Source of the DNA: Glutamicibacter ardleyensis
Lineage (GTDB): Bacteria > Actinomycetota > Actinomycetes > Actinomycetales > Micrococcaceae
Length of the DNA stretch: 64,000 nucleotides
NCBI RefSeq assembly: GCF_014644555.1
Contig: NZ_BMKX01000006.1
Location: 62,001-126,000 of the forward strand
Reading direction: 5' to 3'
Below are positions 54,495-63,394 of the stretch, one piece after another. Both the position numbers and the translations under genes were made by a program. How positions within the stretch are numbered: the stretch's first letter is position 1; every line of letters starts with the position of its first letter. The notes beneath the pieces are model-generated. The model was not told where the DNA came from and did no database searches. It saw nothing but the letters and a program-made list of their open reading frames with translations.

Positions 54495-55109
54495 TTGGAC
54501 CTGAACCAAACCGGAGCGCCGGACCCCGCCGAACAAACCCTGCTATTTGAGATCCCGGGGCTACGGTGGACCGAGGCAGACGCGCGTCGGGCGCGGCAAG
54601 CGGTACCAGAGGTGCCAGTCGATATCCTCACCGCCATCTCGGAGCACGAAACGTGGATCTACGTTTCCCGGCAACAGGTGAGTGATTTGGGCACCCCGGG
54701 TGACCCGGCGGCGTTCCTGGCCAGGCTCCTGGGGACCAGCGACAATGCCACCCAGGCGTTCCGTCTTCGCCGTCTACAGGCTCTGCTCTCGATCGGGGAC
54801 GCAGCACAGGGCGGGCTCCAACCCTGGCACTACACGTCACAAACGGACATCCCGGTAGATGACGAAGACGAGTTCAACCAGTGGTTCGATCGCGAGCACC
54901 TGCCGCGCCTGGCCGCGGTCACGGGTACCGCGCACGCAGCCCGCTACCGGACCGATGGCTCCCCGCGATATCTCGCCGGCTATGACTTGAGCGGTGAAGA
55001 CGTGCACGGCAATGATGCGTGGCGTGATGCCGTCGCAACGCCGTGGCGCGATCGGATCCACCAGAGGTTCGTCAAACCACGTCGTCTCATGCTCAAGCGA
55101 TTGCGCTAG
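54495..55109 (+). CDS. EthD-like dimeric alpha-beta barrel protein
   Basis: A 204-residue protein if TTG 54495, with GAAAGGAAA six bases upstream, is the start; ATG at 54453 or GTG at 54444 are in frame without a ribosome site. The C-terminal half (DEDEFNQWFDREHLPRLAAV, GTAHAARYRTDGSPRYLAGY) resembles EthD/DUF4286-type ferredoxin-like domains found with oxygenases or in degradation pathways. The N-terminal half is unassigned. It follows the broken flavoprotein start by 87 bases, and both are more GC-rich than their neighbours, suggesting acquired DNA. Function unknown. Confidence 0.7.
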   Translation: MDLNQTGAPDPAEQTLLFEIPGLRWTEADARRARQAVPEVPVDILTAISEHETWIYVSRQQVSDLGTPGDPAAFLARLLGTSDNATQAFRLRRLQALLSIGDAAQGGLQPWHYTSQTDIPVDDEDEFNQWFDREHLPRLAAVTGTAHAARYRTDGSPRYLAGYDLSGEDVHGNDAWRDAVATPWRDRIHQRFVKPRRLMLKRLR

Positions 55110-55300
55110 CGGCTCGCACAGACGAGACACTGATGCACGCGGGTAAGCACTCCGAGCCAGGCTACGCAGTTGCGTCTTGGCGCGCTGCTTAAACACGGTG
55201 AAACAACGGGACGTGCGCCCAGCTCGCCACACACCGGCACACGAAGCCCAGTCAGGTTATGGTTTTTTGCGGTATCCGCCACCCGCTGCAAGCTAAAAAA

Positions 55301-55343
55301 CCGGCCCCCGGATCTCCTCGAGCTGAGGTGATCCGGGGGCCGG
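55301..55343 (-). terminator. Terminator of the phoH-ybeY-corC-era operon
   Basis: A 13-bp GC-rich perfect stem (55301-55313 with 55331-55343) with an inner CCTC/GAGG stem is followed on the minus strand by GGTTTTTTAGC. It lies 20 bases beyond the era stop. The bases between 55110 and 55300 show no gene. Confidence 0.92.
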
Positions 55344-55363
55344 CGGGTCATGCCAGGCTGTGC

Positions 55364-56326
55364 TTAGAAGCCCAAGCGCCCTAGCTGCTTCGGGTCGCGC
55401 TGCCAGTCCTTGGCAACCTTCACGTGCAGGTCCAAGAAGACCTTGGTGCCCAAAAGCTTTTCAATGCCTTGGCGCGCGTTGGATCCCACCTCGCGCAAGC
55501 GTGATCCGCCCTTGCCGATGATGATCGCCTTCTGGCTTGAACGTTCCACAAACAACGAGACGTGAATGTCGATCAACTGCTTGTCTTCGCTGCGTCCCTC
55601 GCGTGGGATCATTTCTTCGACCACTACAGCCAAAGAGTGTGGCAGCTCGTCGTGTACACCTTCAAGGGCAGCCTCACGAATAAGTTCGGCGACCATCTTC
55701 AGCTCAGGCTCGTCGGTGAGTTCACCGTCCGGGTACAGTGGTGGGCCCTTCGGCAGGTGCTCCACGAGCACGTTTGCGACCTCTTGAACCTGGAATTCCT
55801 TCACTGCGGAAACCGGGATGATGGCTGCAAAACCATCTTCGCCAAACTGTTCCACACCCAGTTCGGCCACCGACATTAGCTGCGCGGCGAGCTGTTCACG
55901 GTCAACCAGGTCCGCCTTAGTGACTAGGGCGATGATTGGCTTGCGCTGCAATTGCGCCAACTGGGTGGCGATAAAGCGGTCACCGGGGCCGATCTTCTCA
56001 TTGGCCGGCAAGCAGAAACCAATGGCATCCACCTCAGATAGCGTCTGTGCGACCAAGTCGTTGAGGCGCTGACCTAGCAAGGTGCGCGGACGGTGCAAGC
56101 CGGGGGTATCAACCAGGATCAGCTGGGCGTCTTCGCGGTGCACGATACCGCGGATGGTGTGCCGCGTGGTCTGCGGCTTAGCCGAGGTGATCGCGACTTT
56201 CTGGCCGACTAGCGCGTTGGTTAGCGTCGATTTGCCGGCATTCGGGCGTCCCACAAAAGAGGTGAAACCCGAACGGAAGTTCTCGGGCCAGCCACTGGTG
56301 GGCATCATTTTCTCGTTATCGCTCAT
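55364..56326 (-). CDS. era: GTPase Era
   Basis: A 320-residue essential GTPase acting in 16S rRNA maturation and 30S assembly. G motifs: G1 GRPNAGKST, G3 DTPGLHRP, G4 TKAD (in ALVTKADLVD). The C-terminal KH domain shows IIGKGGSRLREVGSNARQGI. The ATG at 56326 (MSDNEK) with GAGG nine bases upstream is preferred over the frame opening at 56350; it overlaps the corC stop by 11 bases. Last gene of a ribosome/RNA-related operon with phoH and ybeY. Confidence 0.96.
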   Translation of the reverse strand: MSDNEKMMPTSGWPENFRSGFTSFVGRPNAGKSTLTNALVGQKVAITSAKPQTTRHTIRGIVHREDAQLILVDTPGLHRPRTLLGQRLNDLVAQTLSEVDAIGFCLPANEKIGPGDRFIATQLAQLQRKPIIALVTKADLVDREQLAAQLMSVAELGVEQFGEDGFAAIIPVSAVKEFQVQEVANVLVEHLPKGPPLYPDGELTDEPELKMVAELIREAALEGVHDELPHSLAVVVEEMIPREGRSEDKQLIDIHVSLFVERSSQKAIIIGKGGSRLREVGSNARQGIEKLLGTKVFLDLHVKVAKDWQRDPKQLGRLGF

Positions 56327-57608
56327 CGGCGGATACCTCGTTGTTCTCATTATGGTCGGATGCGTCCGTTTCCAGACGCTCTACATGGATTTTGCCAATA
56401 CGGTTTCGGCGACCCGCGAGGGCCACCACGGTCAGCCGCAGTCCGTGAACATCGGCGGTGGAGCCGAGTACTGGAACGGATTCCAGCACCTTCGAGAGTA
56501 ACCCACCGACGGTGTCAACATCTTCATCATCGATCAGCACGTCGAAGTGATCTGCCACATCATCGATGGACACCGAGGCCATGGCGAACAGCGAACCGTC
56601 TGGATTCTCGATGATCTCGTTACGTGAACGGTCATATTCGTCGTCAATTTCGCCGACGATCTCTTCGATCAGATCTTCAAGTGTGACCAACCCGGCGGTG
56701 CCACCATACTCATCAATCACCACCGCGAGGTGAATGGCTTCTTGCTGCAGTTCTTGAAGAAGGTCTGCAGCATTTTTTGATTCGGGCACAAAGCGTACCG
56801 GCCGGGCCAAATCTTCCAGACGCTCCGCCTGCTGCAGGCCGTGGATCTCGGAGATCACGTCCTTGAGGTAGATGATGCCTTGAATGTCGTCGGTATCTTC
56901 GCCGATCAGTGGGATCCGTGAATAGCCGGAGGCCATAAACAGTTCCAACGCACTGTTAATGGTGTGTTCCCCGGTGAGCACCACCATGTCGGTACGCGGC
57001 ACCATGACCGCACGCACGTTGGTTTCTTCCAGATCCATTACCGAGGAGATTAGTTCGGCAGATTCTTCATCAAGGTCTTCGCCTTCGCTGGCGCGATCCA
57101 CCATGTCGCGGAGGCGTTCTTTGCCAAGGTAACCGTCTTCGTCGTTACCCGTTCCCGGGCTCATCGCGGTACCGATGCTGGCCAGCCAATTGGTGATCGG
57201 ACCCAATAAAAGACGCAACAGGCGCACCATTGGTGCCGTCGTACGAACCACGTTGCGAGCATTGGAACGTCCATAACGCCGAGGTGACACGCTCACCAGC
57301 ACAAAACCGATGGCCGCCATCACCACGGTGGCCAGTAGTCCGGCTAGCCAGAGGTTTTCGATCCAGCGGGCCGCCAGTAGGGCTACCGCCACCGCGGAGG
57401 CGGTTTCAAACCAGATACGCCAGAAGCGGATTGCTTGGGCGTGGGACTCGGTGTCGTCAAGGATGCGACTCAGCGACTTTGAGTCTGATTCGCTGCGCAA
57501 CCGCTCGGCCGCATTACGCGACAATGCGTAGAAAGCTGAGTCGGCGGCCGTTAAAATTGCGGCGCTGGCCATGAAGACCAATGCCAAAATGAGTAGTACT
57601 GCGCCCAC
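56316..57608 (-). CDS. HlyC/CorC family membrane protein with CBS pair
   Basis: A 430-residue protein with an N-terminal DUF21/CNNM membrane domain (VLLILALVFMASAAILTAA, then WLAGLLATVVMAAIGFVLVS and others), a CBS pair (VRAVMVPRTDMVVLTGEHTI to QGIIYLKDVI; ARPVRFVPESKNAADLLQEL to VVIDEYGGTAGLVTLEDLIE) and a C-terminal CorC/HlyC FAD-like domain (FAMASVSIDDVADHFD). Such proteins are linked to magnesium or cobalt efflux; the hemolysin name is historical. It lies three bases after ybeY in a conserved operon. Confidence 0.92.
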   Translation of the reverse strand: MGAVLLILALVFMASAAILTAADSAFYALSRNAAERLRSESDSKSLSRILDDTESHAQAIRFWRIWFETASAVAVALLAARWIENLWLAGLLATVVMAAIGFVLVSVSPRRYGRSNARNVVRTTAPMVRLLRLLLGPITNWLASIGTAMSPGTGNDEDGYLGKERLRDMVDRASEGEDLDEESAELISSVMDLEETNVRAVMVPRTDMVVLTGEHTINSALELFMASGYSRIPLIGEDTDDIQGIIYLKDVISEIHGLQQAERLEDLARPVRFVPESKNAADLLQELQQEAIHLAVVIDEYGGTAGLVTLEDLIEEIVGEIDDEYDRSRNEIIENPDGSLFAMASVSIDDVADHFDVLIDDEDVDTVGGLLSKVLESVPVLGSTADVHGLRLTVVALAGRRNRIGKIHVERLETDASDHNENNEVSADER

Positions 57609-57611
57609 CGG

Positions 57612-58085
57612 CTATTCCACCGTTTCTTTCGGTGCTGGGCGGCCGGTGTAGCCTTCGAGTAGTCGGCGCTGCAGGGTGAACATTTCGGCCTTTTCCTCTG
57701 GTTCTTCGTGGTCGAAGCCCATCAGGTGCAACATGCCGTGAGTGGTGAGCAGCAAAATCTCATCATGGACCGCATGCCCGCCAGCCTTCGCCTGAGCCTC
57801 GGCGATGGTTGGGCAGATCACGATGTCGCCTAAGATCCCGCTTTCCGACGGAGCGGTTTCGGAACCTGGCCGAAGTTCATCCATGGGGAAGCTCATCACG
57901 TCGGTGGGACCTTCTAGGTCCATCCACTCCACGTGCAATTCGCTCATCGCATCTTCATCAATGAAGACGATAGAAACTTCGGTTTCCGGGTGGATGAACA
58001 TCGCCTCGGTAATCGAGTCGGCGAGTTTCTGCACATCGTGCAGGTCCACCTCATAGTCGGTTTCGTTGTTTACTTCCACGCTCAT
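57612..58085 (-). CDS. ybeY: Endoribonuclease YbeY
   Basis: A 157-residue zinc endoribonuclease for 16S rRNA 3' maturation and ribosome quality control. The signature HGMLHLMGFDH (three zinc His) is near residue 117. TDVMSFPMDE and ILGDIVICPTIAEAQA upstream are also conserved. The start shares one base with the phoH stop; the two are commonly coupled across bacteria. C-terminal extension of about 20 residues (RRLLEGYTGRPAPKETVE). Confidence 0.95.
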   Translation of the reverse strand: MSVEVNNETDYEVDLHDVQKLADSITEAMFIHPETEVSIVFIDEDAMSELHVEWMDLEGPTDVMSFPMDELRPGSETAPSESGILGDIVICPTIAEAQAKAGGHAVHDEILLLTTHGMLHLMGFDHEEPEEKAEMFTLQRRLLEGYTGRPAPKETVE

Positions 58086-59110
58086 TACTTGGTCCGTCCC
58101 CGAGAGTGTTGTTCACGTTTTTTGGTATCCCAACGGTCATAAGCCGTGACAATGTCTGCGATCAGTCGATGACGCACCACGTCCCCGGCATCCAGCCGGC
58201 ACAGCTTGATGTCATCAATATCTTCGAGCACTTCGATGACCATGGCTAATCCGGAGACCGCGTTTCCTGGCAGATCCACTTGAGTCACGTCCCCAGTGAT
58301 CACCATTTTGGATCCGAAGCCCAAACGAGTGAGGAACATTTTCATTTGCTCGCTGGTGGTGTTCTGCGCCTCGTCCAGAATGACAAATGCATCATTGAGT
58401 GTGCGCCCGCGCATGTAAGCGAGCGGGGCCACCTCAATCGTTCCAGCTTCGATAAGACGCGGAATGGTCTCCGGGTCGATCATCTCGTGCAAAGCGTCGT
58501 AAAGCGGACGCAGGTACGGGTCAATTTTTTCGGTCAAGCTTCCGGGAAGGAAGCCTAGCTTCTCCCCCGCTTCTACCGCCGGGCGCGTCAAGATAATTCG
58601 ACTCACTTCCTTGGCTTGCAAGGCTGCCACCGCCATGGCCATCGCAAGGAAAGTTTTACCGGTACCGGCTGGACCCACACCAAAGGTGATGGTGTTGTCC
58701 TCGATCGCGTCGACATAACCTTTTTGATTCAGCGTCTTAGGTCGAATCGATCGGCCACGTCCAGAAAGGATCTTCAGACCCAGCACGTCGGTGGGTGTAT
58801 CACCACCGCCGGCAGAGAGCATCTTAATGATTTGCTCGATCGTATCTGCGCTCATCCGCGAACCGCGGCTGGCTAAGGCCCGTGCTTCTTCGGTAACCCG
58901 CTGCGCTTTACGTACCTGGATAGGTTCGCCGATCAAGGTCAAGGTGGCACCGCTAGGGCGGAACTGCACCAAGGGATAAGCACCTGTCAGGATGCGCAAT
59001 AATTCATCACTAGGACCTAGCGTCGCGACCATAAGTTCGGGAGTCTCGAAGGTGATGGTCATGGACGCGGAGTCTGACTCGGCCGGTATCTTATTATGTT
59101 CAACCTGCAT
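58085..59110 (-). CDS. phoH: PhoH family ATPase
   Basis: A 341-residue PhoH/PhoL-type ATPase. An N-terminal KH-like region (about 25-110) precedes the P-loop domain: Walker A GVGPAGTGKTFLAMA near residue 147, ARPAVEAGEKLGFLPGSLTE, Walker B FVILDEAQNTT and FLTRLGFGSKMVITGD. These proteins are associated with RNA metabolism, and the partner YbeY overlaps by one base. An alternative start at MTITFE (17 codons in) is possible. First gene of phoH-ybeY-corC-era. Confidence 0.94.
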   Translation of the reverse strand: MQVEHNKIPAESDSASMTITFETPELMVATLGPSDELLRILTGAYPLVQFRPSGATLTLIGEPIQVRKAQRVTEEARALASRGSRMSADTIEQIIKMLSAGGGDTPTDVLGLKILSGRGRSIRPKTLNQKGYVDAIEDNTITFGVGPAGTGKTFLAMAMAVAALQAKEVSRIILTRPAVEAGEKLGFLPGSLTEKIDPYLRPLYDALHEMIDPETIPRLIEAGTIEVAPLAYMRGRTLNDAFVILDEAQNTTSEQMKMFLTRLGFGSKMVITGDVTQVDLPGNAVSGLAMVIEVLEDIDDIKLCRLDAGDVVRHRLIADIVTAYDRWDTKKREQHSRGRTK

Positions 59111-59206
59111 GCAGTGCTTAGTGCCCCTTTTATAAAGCTTGGCGATGGTTCGTTCTCGTACCTTACAGTCTATCCATGACGGTCAGCCTTCGGGAAGATT
59201 TTCGCC

Positions 59207-59338
59207 ATGAGCAAGGGCTCAATGCATCTGAAGTGTTTCTTAAGTATCACTGGTGGCCAAGGTATAGATTTGGTTAAGAATGCGTCGAAACGCCAGATTT
59301 CCGCTTTTTTGCTCAGCTTCGTGTGCCAAACTATTTGA
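59207..59338 (+). CDS. Possible small ORF in the phoH/GerMN gap
   Basis: A 43-residue frame starting MSKGSMHLKCFLSITGGQ, ATG 59207 to TGA 59338, with GGGAAG about 11 bases upstream. It ends with a hydrophobic ISAFLLSFVCQT. A hairpin follows at 59340. It resembles no family I know, and the coding evidence is slight. The remaining parts of the 305-base gap (59111-59206, 59365-59415) show nothing else. Confidence 0.25.
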   Translation: MSKGSMHLKCFLSITGGQGIDLVKNASKRQISAFLLSFVCQTI

Positions 59339-59339
59339 G

Positions 59340-59364
59340 CGTCAGGGCATTTAATGCCCCGACG
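59340..59364 (+). terminator. Hairpin upstream of the GerMN lipoprotein gene
   Basis: An 11-bp stem with one A-C mismatch (59340-59350 with 59354-59364) and a TTA loop lies two bases after the possible small ORF. No strong T run. Confidence 0.45.
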
Positions 59365-59415
59365 TTAAACGATTGATCAACGGATTGGTAAGTAGTGCAG
59401 GGTAGATTCACGAGA

Positions 59416-60321
59416 ATGGTTTCAAAGCGGGTTGCCGTTATTGGAGTCAGCCTAAGTCTCGTCGCGGCAGCCGGCTGTGGTCTTGCTTCGCGCGAGGAAT
59501 CACACCAGATGCCGATTAGCTCGACCGCCACGTCGCTGTCCCTACCCGCTGCAAGCGACTCGGTTGAACATCATTCATCAATTGACCGGTTGCCTATCTA
59601 TTGGCTAGAAAACACGGATCTTGGCGTATATCTCTACCGTGAATACGCTGCAAAAAATATGACTGGTGAGCCCATTGGAGATTCCATCTCCTACCTGCTT
59701 AATGAAAAGTCAGTAAATCCTGAGTGGTACACACATCTGAAACCATCAAGCGAAGTTGGCGTGTCCATGAACAAGGAAAACGTCATTACCCTTGATCTTC
59801 CGGCTAAGGTCTTCAGCGCTAAACTCGACCGCGGACTGTCCGAGCGCAGCATTCAGCAACTAGTCTTCACTTCAACCGCTGCCGCTTCTAACGCGGGTCT
59901 GTTCATTGGCACATTGCCTCCGAAGGTAAAAATCCTGGTTGACGGTCAAGCTAATGCAACGGTTTTCGGAGACTTACGACTCGCAGATTCATACGAACGA
60001 GATGCAAGCTTCATGGCGCCAATTTGGATTATCGATCCGCAATTTGGCGCCACGAATAAGGCCGGGCAAATCAAATTCTCCGGGCGAACCGCCGACTTTA
60101 CCGACGGCGTCTACTACAGTCTGGAAAGCAAGGACAAAACAGGCAAGCTGACCGTGTTGACCGCTGCTGAGGCTATCGAAGCATCGTCGATCAAACAAGA
60201 TGGCTCATTCAGCTTCACCACTCAACTAGGAGTGGGCTCCTACAAGCTGACCTTCTGGGGACAGGAAAACGGGTCCACGAAGAAAATCGCTTCGGTGTCC
60301 AGTGAGTTCACCATCAAGTAA
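59416..60321 (+). CDS. GerMN/Gmad2 domain lipoprotein
   Basis: A 301-residue secreted lipoprotein from the ATG at 59416 (an in-frame GTG at 59395 is less likely). Signal peptide with lipobox AAAGC (Cys21). A GerMN domain covers about residues 60-190 (NVITLDLPAKVFSAKL, RSIQQLVFTSTAAAS, KVKILVDGQ), and a C-terminal Gmad2-type immunoglobulin-like domain follows (WIIDPQFGATNKAGQIKFSG, then SYKLTFWGQENGS). In actinomycetes such proteins, LpqB among them, act at the envelope, though LpqB is usually in the mtrAB operon and this gene is not. The partner is unknown. Convergent with rsmE. Confidence 0.85.
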   Translation: MVSKRVAVIGVSLSLVAAAGCGLASREESHQMPISSTATSLSLPAASDSVEHHSSIDRLPIYWLENTDLGVYLYREYAAKNMTGEPIGDSISYLLNEKSVNPEWYTHLKPSSEVGVSMNKENVITLDLPAKVFSAKLDRGLSERSIQQLVFTSTAAASNAGLFIGTLPPKVKILVDGQANATVFGDLRLADSYERDASFMAPIWIIDPQFGATNKAGQIKFSGRTADFTDGVYYSLESKDKTGKLTVLTAAEAIEASSIKQDGSFSFTTQLGVGSYKLTFWGQENGSTKKIASVSSEFTIK

Positions 60322-60341
60322 ATTTCGGCTCGTTGAGCCAC

Positions 60342-60383
60342 AAAAATGTTCAGCACAACCACTTGGTTATGCTGAACATTTTT
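60342..60383. terminator. Bidirectional terminator between the GerMN gene and rsmE
   Basis: A stem of about 18 bp with one mismatch (AAAATGTTCAGCA... and its complement, ACTT loop), with T runs on both strands. Confidence 0.92.
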
Positions 60384-60394
60384 TGTTTAACGGT

Positions 60395-61168
60395 TTATAA
60401 CTCTCCCAGCAGGTGCCGAACCAGGACCAAGGCTGCAGGTCCTGCGGTCGAAGCACGCAAGACATGCTGCCCTAGCAAGGCTGGGCGGGCACCAGCAGCA
60501 ACAAACTGTTCAAGCTCAGCGTGACTTATACCGCCTTCGGGTCCGACCACCAAGGTGACACCGGCCTGCTTGGACGCCTGGCTTAGCCAGTTCTGCGTTT
60601 CTTGCGCGACAGATAGTTGCGCTGCCTCATGAAGAATCAAAACTAACTCACCGGATTCGCACAGGTGGCGAATCTGGGTACTCAGAGTCTTGGTATTAAC
60701 CGGTTCCAAGACTTCCGGTTCAAAAGCACGACGTGATTGCTTCTGCGCCGAACGCACTAGCGAACGCCACTTAGCCATTGCCTTCTCGGTCTTACTTCCG
60801 CTCCATCGCACGATGGACCGATCTGCCTGCCACGGACGGACCGTAAACACACCGAGCTCCACGGCTGACTCCACGGCCTGCAGGTCACGGTCACCCTTAG
60901 CTAAAGCCTGAACCAGTCCAATTCGGTGTGCCGGAGGAACTTCCTGTAAACGTTCAAGCACGATGACGCGCAACAACTCCTTGGACGCGTCCAACACTTT
61001 AACGCGCAAACGCAAACCGGTACCATCGAGCAGATCAAGCTCTTCGCCGGAAGACACACGTTTCACGGCCACCGCATGATGGGCTTCAGCACCGGTGAGT
61101 TCTAGAGTTTCCCCCACCAGGGCTAGTGCACCTTGCTCCGCGGAGATCACAAAGCTGTGATTGCTCAT
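60395..61168 (-). CDS. rsmE: 16S rRNA (uracil(1498)-N3)-methyltransferase RsmE
   Basis: A 257-residue SPOUT methyltransferase that modifies U1498 in the ribosomal decoding region. N-terminal PUA-like domain (ELTGAEAHHAVAVKRVSSGE), then the knotted SAM site VTLVVGPEGGISHAELEQFV and ALLGQHVLRASTAGPAALVLV at the C-terminus. It starts two bases after the dnaJ stop, within the hrcA-dnaJ-rsmE operon, as in many bacteria. Confidence 0.95.
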   Translation of the reverse strand: MSNHSFVISAEQGALALVGETLELTGAEAHHAVAVKRVSSGEELDLLDGTGLRLRVKVLDASKELLRVIVLERLQEVPPAHRIGLVQALAKGDRDLQAVESAVELGVFTVRPWQADRSIVRWSGSKTEKAMAKWRSLVRSAQKQSRRAFEPEVLEPVNTKTLSTQIRHLCESGELVLILHEAAQLSVAQETQNWLSQASKQAGVTLVVGPEGGISHAELEQFVAAGARPALLGQHVLRASTAGPAALVLVRHLLGEL

Positions 61169-61170
61169 GG

Positions 61171-62298
61171 TTAGCGCTGGTTCAACTTATCGCGCAACCG
61201 GGAGAACATCCCGCCGGACTGCTCAACGCGACCCGAGGTGAGCTTTTCCCCACGAAGTTCTGCGAGCTGTTCAAGCAGCTCACGCTGTGCAGCGTCCAAC
61301 TTGGTTGGGGTTTCCACCTGCAAGTGCACGATTACGTCACCACGCTTGCCACCGCGTAGGCGTGGTACACCAAGGCCTGGAAGCGTCATGGTATCCCCAT
61401 CTTGGGCACCGGACTCGACATTGATCTGCTGCTCGCCATCGAAGGTTTCAAGCTTCAGTTCACAGCCCAAGGCGGCAGCGGTCATAGGAATGGTCATCTT
61501 CGCATGCAGATCGGTTTGTGCGCGCTCAAACACCTTGTGGCGACGAACATCAACCTCAACGAAGAGGTTACCGTTCGGTCCCCCACCAGGACCGGCTTCG
61601 CCCTGACCGCGGAGCTGAATTCGGGTTCCCGAATCAACACCAGCAGGAATATTCAGCGACTTCGACACGTGCTCGCGCACGCGGCCTTCACCATTACATT
61701 CATTACATGGATCAGGGATAGTGGTACCGAACCCGCGGCAGGCAGGGCAAGTTTCAACGGTCATCATCTGTCCGAGGAAGGAACGCACCGGCCGCTGGAT
61801 CTGACCCGCACCATGGCAGGTTTCACAGGTGACCGGGCTGGTGCCTGGGCGGCAGCATGAACCGTCACAGGCCTTACAGGTAACAGCGGTTTCCATTTCC
61901 AGCGGGTAGACGGTGCCCTTGACCGCGTCTTCCAAATCAATGGTGATGGTGATCAGCGCGTCGCGGCCAGCCTGCGTACGTGAGGCCGGCCCCTGGGCTT
62001 GTCCCCCGCCAAAGAACTGTTCGAAGATATCGCCAAAACCACCGAAGTTCTGACCGCCGCCACCACCGAAACCTTGCTGACCGTTGCCATTGAGGTCCCC
62101 GGTCGCGTCAAAGTTGGCGCGCTTCTTTTCATCTGAAAGGACCTCGTAGGCGCGGGTGACCAGCTTAAATTGCTCAGCAGCACCTTCACTGGGGTTCACA
62201 TCGGGGTGCAACTTGCGTGCCAGTTTGCGGTAGGCACTCTTGATTTCCTGCGGGGTCGCATCCTTAGCAACACCCAGCGTCTCGTAATGCGAGCTCAC
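61171..62298 (-). CDS. dnaJ: Chaperone protein DnaJ
   Basis: A 375-residue co-chaperone that activates DnaK. J domain with HPD (KLHPDVNP, residues 30-37), a Gly/Phe region with many Gly (about 75-110), the zinc domain (about 145-215), two beta-sandwich peptide-binding domains and a C-terminal dimerisation part. Zinc motifs 2-4 are canonical ([24 protein letters not shown]), but motif 1 reads CKACDGSC, with the last Gly replaced by Cys. Second gene of the HrcA-controlled operon; this is the DnaJ2-type copy paired with hrcA in actinomycetes. Confidence 0.96.
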   Translation of the reverse strand: MSSHYETLGVAKDATPQEIKSAYRKLARKLHPDVNPSEGAAEQFKLVTRAYEVLSDEKKRANFDATGDLNGNGQQGFGGGGGQNFGGFGDIFEQFFGGGQAQGPASRTQAGRDALITITIDLEDAVKGTVYPLEMETAVTCKACDGSCCRPGTSPVTCETCHGAGQIQRPVRSFLGQMMTVETCPACRGFGTTIPDPCNECNGEGRVREHVSKSLNIPAGVDSGTRIQLRGQGEAGPGGGPNGNLFVEVDVRRHKVFERAQTDLHAKMTIPMTAAALGCELKLETFDGEQQINVESGAQDGDTMTLPGLGVPRLRGGKRGDVIVHLQVETPTKLDAAQRELLEQLAELRGEKLTSGRVEQSGGMFSRLRDKLNQR

Positions 62299-62349
62299 GA
62301 TATTCGCCGTGTCCTTTCGTAAAAATAAAAATTTTAGTGGCGACGAAAA

Positions 62350-63363
62350 CTAATTCGTCAAAATCTTCGATAGGTAGCGCGCTACCGCGCGTACCGATGC
62401 CATCGATGAAGGGTAATTCATTCTGGTCGGTCCAAGTACGCCCAGTTTGCTACGTGCGTCCGAACCATAGGTTGTGGCAATCACCGTTGCATCGGATAAC
62501 TGTCCGTAATGATGTTCGGTACCAATGGTCACCGCTACACCACGTGAGTCAGCTTCCAGCTCGGAAAATAGCTTAAGCAAAACTACCTGCTCTTCTAAGG
62601 CTTCCAGAACTGGGGTCAGCGTCAGCGGGAAGTCACCCGAGGAACGCGCCAGATTAGCAGTACCGGCCATCACGATGCGCTGTGCATTCGCGGCTCGTGC
62701 CATTTCCTGCAAGCTATCGACGATCGATTCGAACAAAGGATCTTCGTGAAGCTGTGGCGGGACTGTGTCCAACTTTAGGCTTCCCACGAGCTCAGCAAGT
62801 TGCCTTCCGCCCAGAGCGTTAAGCAAAGTCAGCTTCAGCGCGTGCAGTTCCTCGTCGCTATAAGCTCTCGCGGTCGAGATCATTCGCTGATCTACGGTCC
62901 CATTAGAGGCAATCATCACCATCAACACCTGCGCGGAGCCTAATCCCACAAGATCCAAATTTCGTAACGACGCCGTGTCATAGTGTGGCACTTGAATTAG
63001 GGCGACTTGGTTTGTCAGGCGTGCCAACAATCGAACGGTGCTATGGAGTACCTCGTCGAGATCTTGGGAGCTATCTAAGATCTTATTGATCGCTTCGCGT
63101 TCGGCCCTAGACAGCGGCTTCAGCTCACCTATCTGATCAACAAAACGGCGGTAGCCCTTCTCCGTGGGAATACGCCCTGAAGAGGTGTGCGGAGCCGCGA
63201 TCAGCCCTTCTTCTTCCAGCAATGCCATGTCGTTACGGATCGTCGCCGCGGAGACTCCGAGGTTATGACGATCGAGCAATGCCTTGGACCCAACTGGTTC
63301 ATGCGACTGGACGTAGTCCTCCACAATGGCGCGCAAGACGTCTAGCCGTCGAAACTCACTCAC
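62350..63363 (-). CDS. hrcA: Heat-inducible transcription repressor HrcA
   Basis: A 337-residue repressor that binds CIRCE operators and is kept active by GroEL. The N-terminal winged helix (LRAIVEDYVQSHEPVGSKAL, then LGVSAATIRNDMALLEEEGL and HTSSGRIPTEKGYRRFVD) and the C-terminal dimerisation/effector domain (EHHYGQLSDATVIATTYG, LGVLGPTRMNYPSSMASVRA) are complete. The GTG at 63363 has a perfect AGGAGG seven bases upstream and is preferred over the open frame to 63414. The operator lies 32 bases upstream. hrcA, dnaJ and rsmE form one transcription unit. Confidence 0.96.
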   Translation of the reverse strand: MSEFRRLDVLRAIVEDYVQSHEPVGSKALLDRHNLGVSAATIRNDMALLEEEGLIAAPHTSSGRIPTEKGYRRFVDQIGELKPLSRAEREAINKILDSSQDLDEVLHSTVRLLARLTNQVALIQVPHYDTASLRNLDLVGLGSAQVLMVMIASNGTVDQRMISTARAYSDEELHALKLTLLNALGGRQLAELVGSLKLDTVPPQLHEDPLFESIVDSLQEMARAANAQRIVMAGTANLARSSGDFPLTLTPVLEALEEQVVLLKLFSELEADSRGVAVTIGTEHHYGQLSDATVIATTYGSDARSKLGVLGPTRMNYPSSMASVRAVARYLSKILTN

Positions 63364-63394
63364 CTCAACACCTCCTATGAAACCACGCAAGGTT

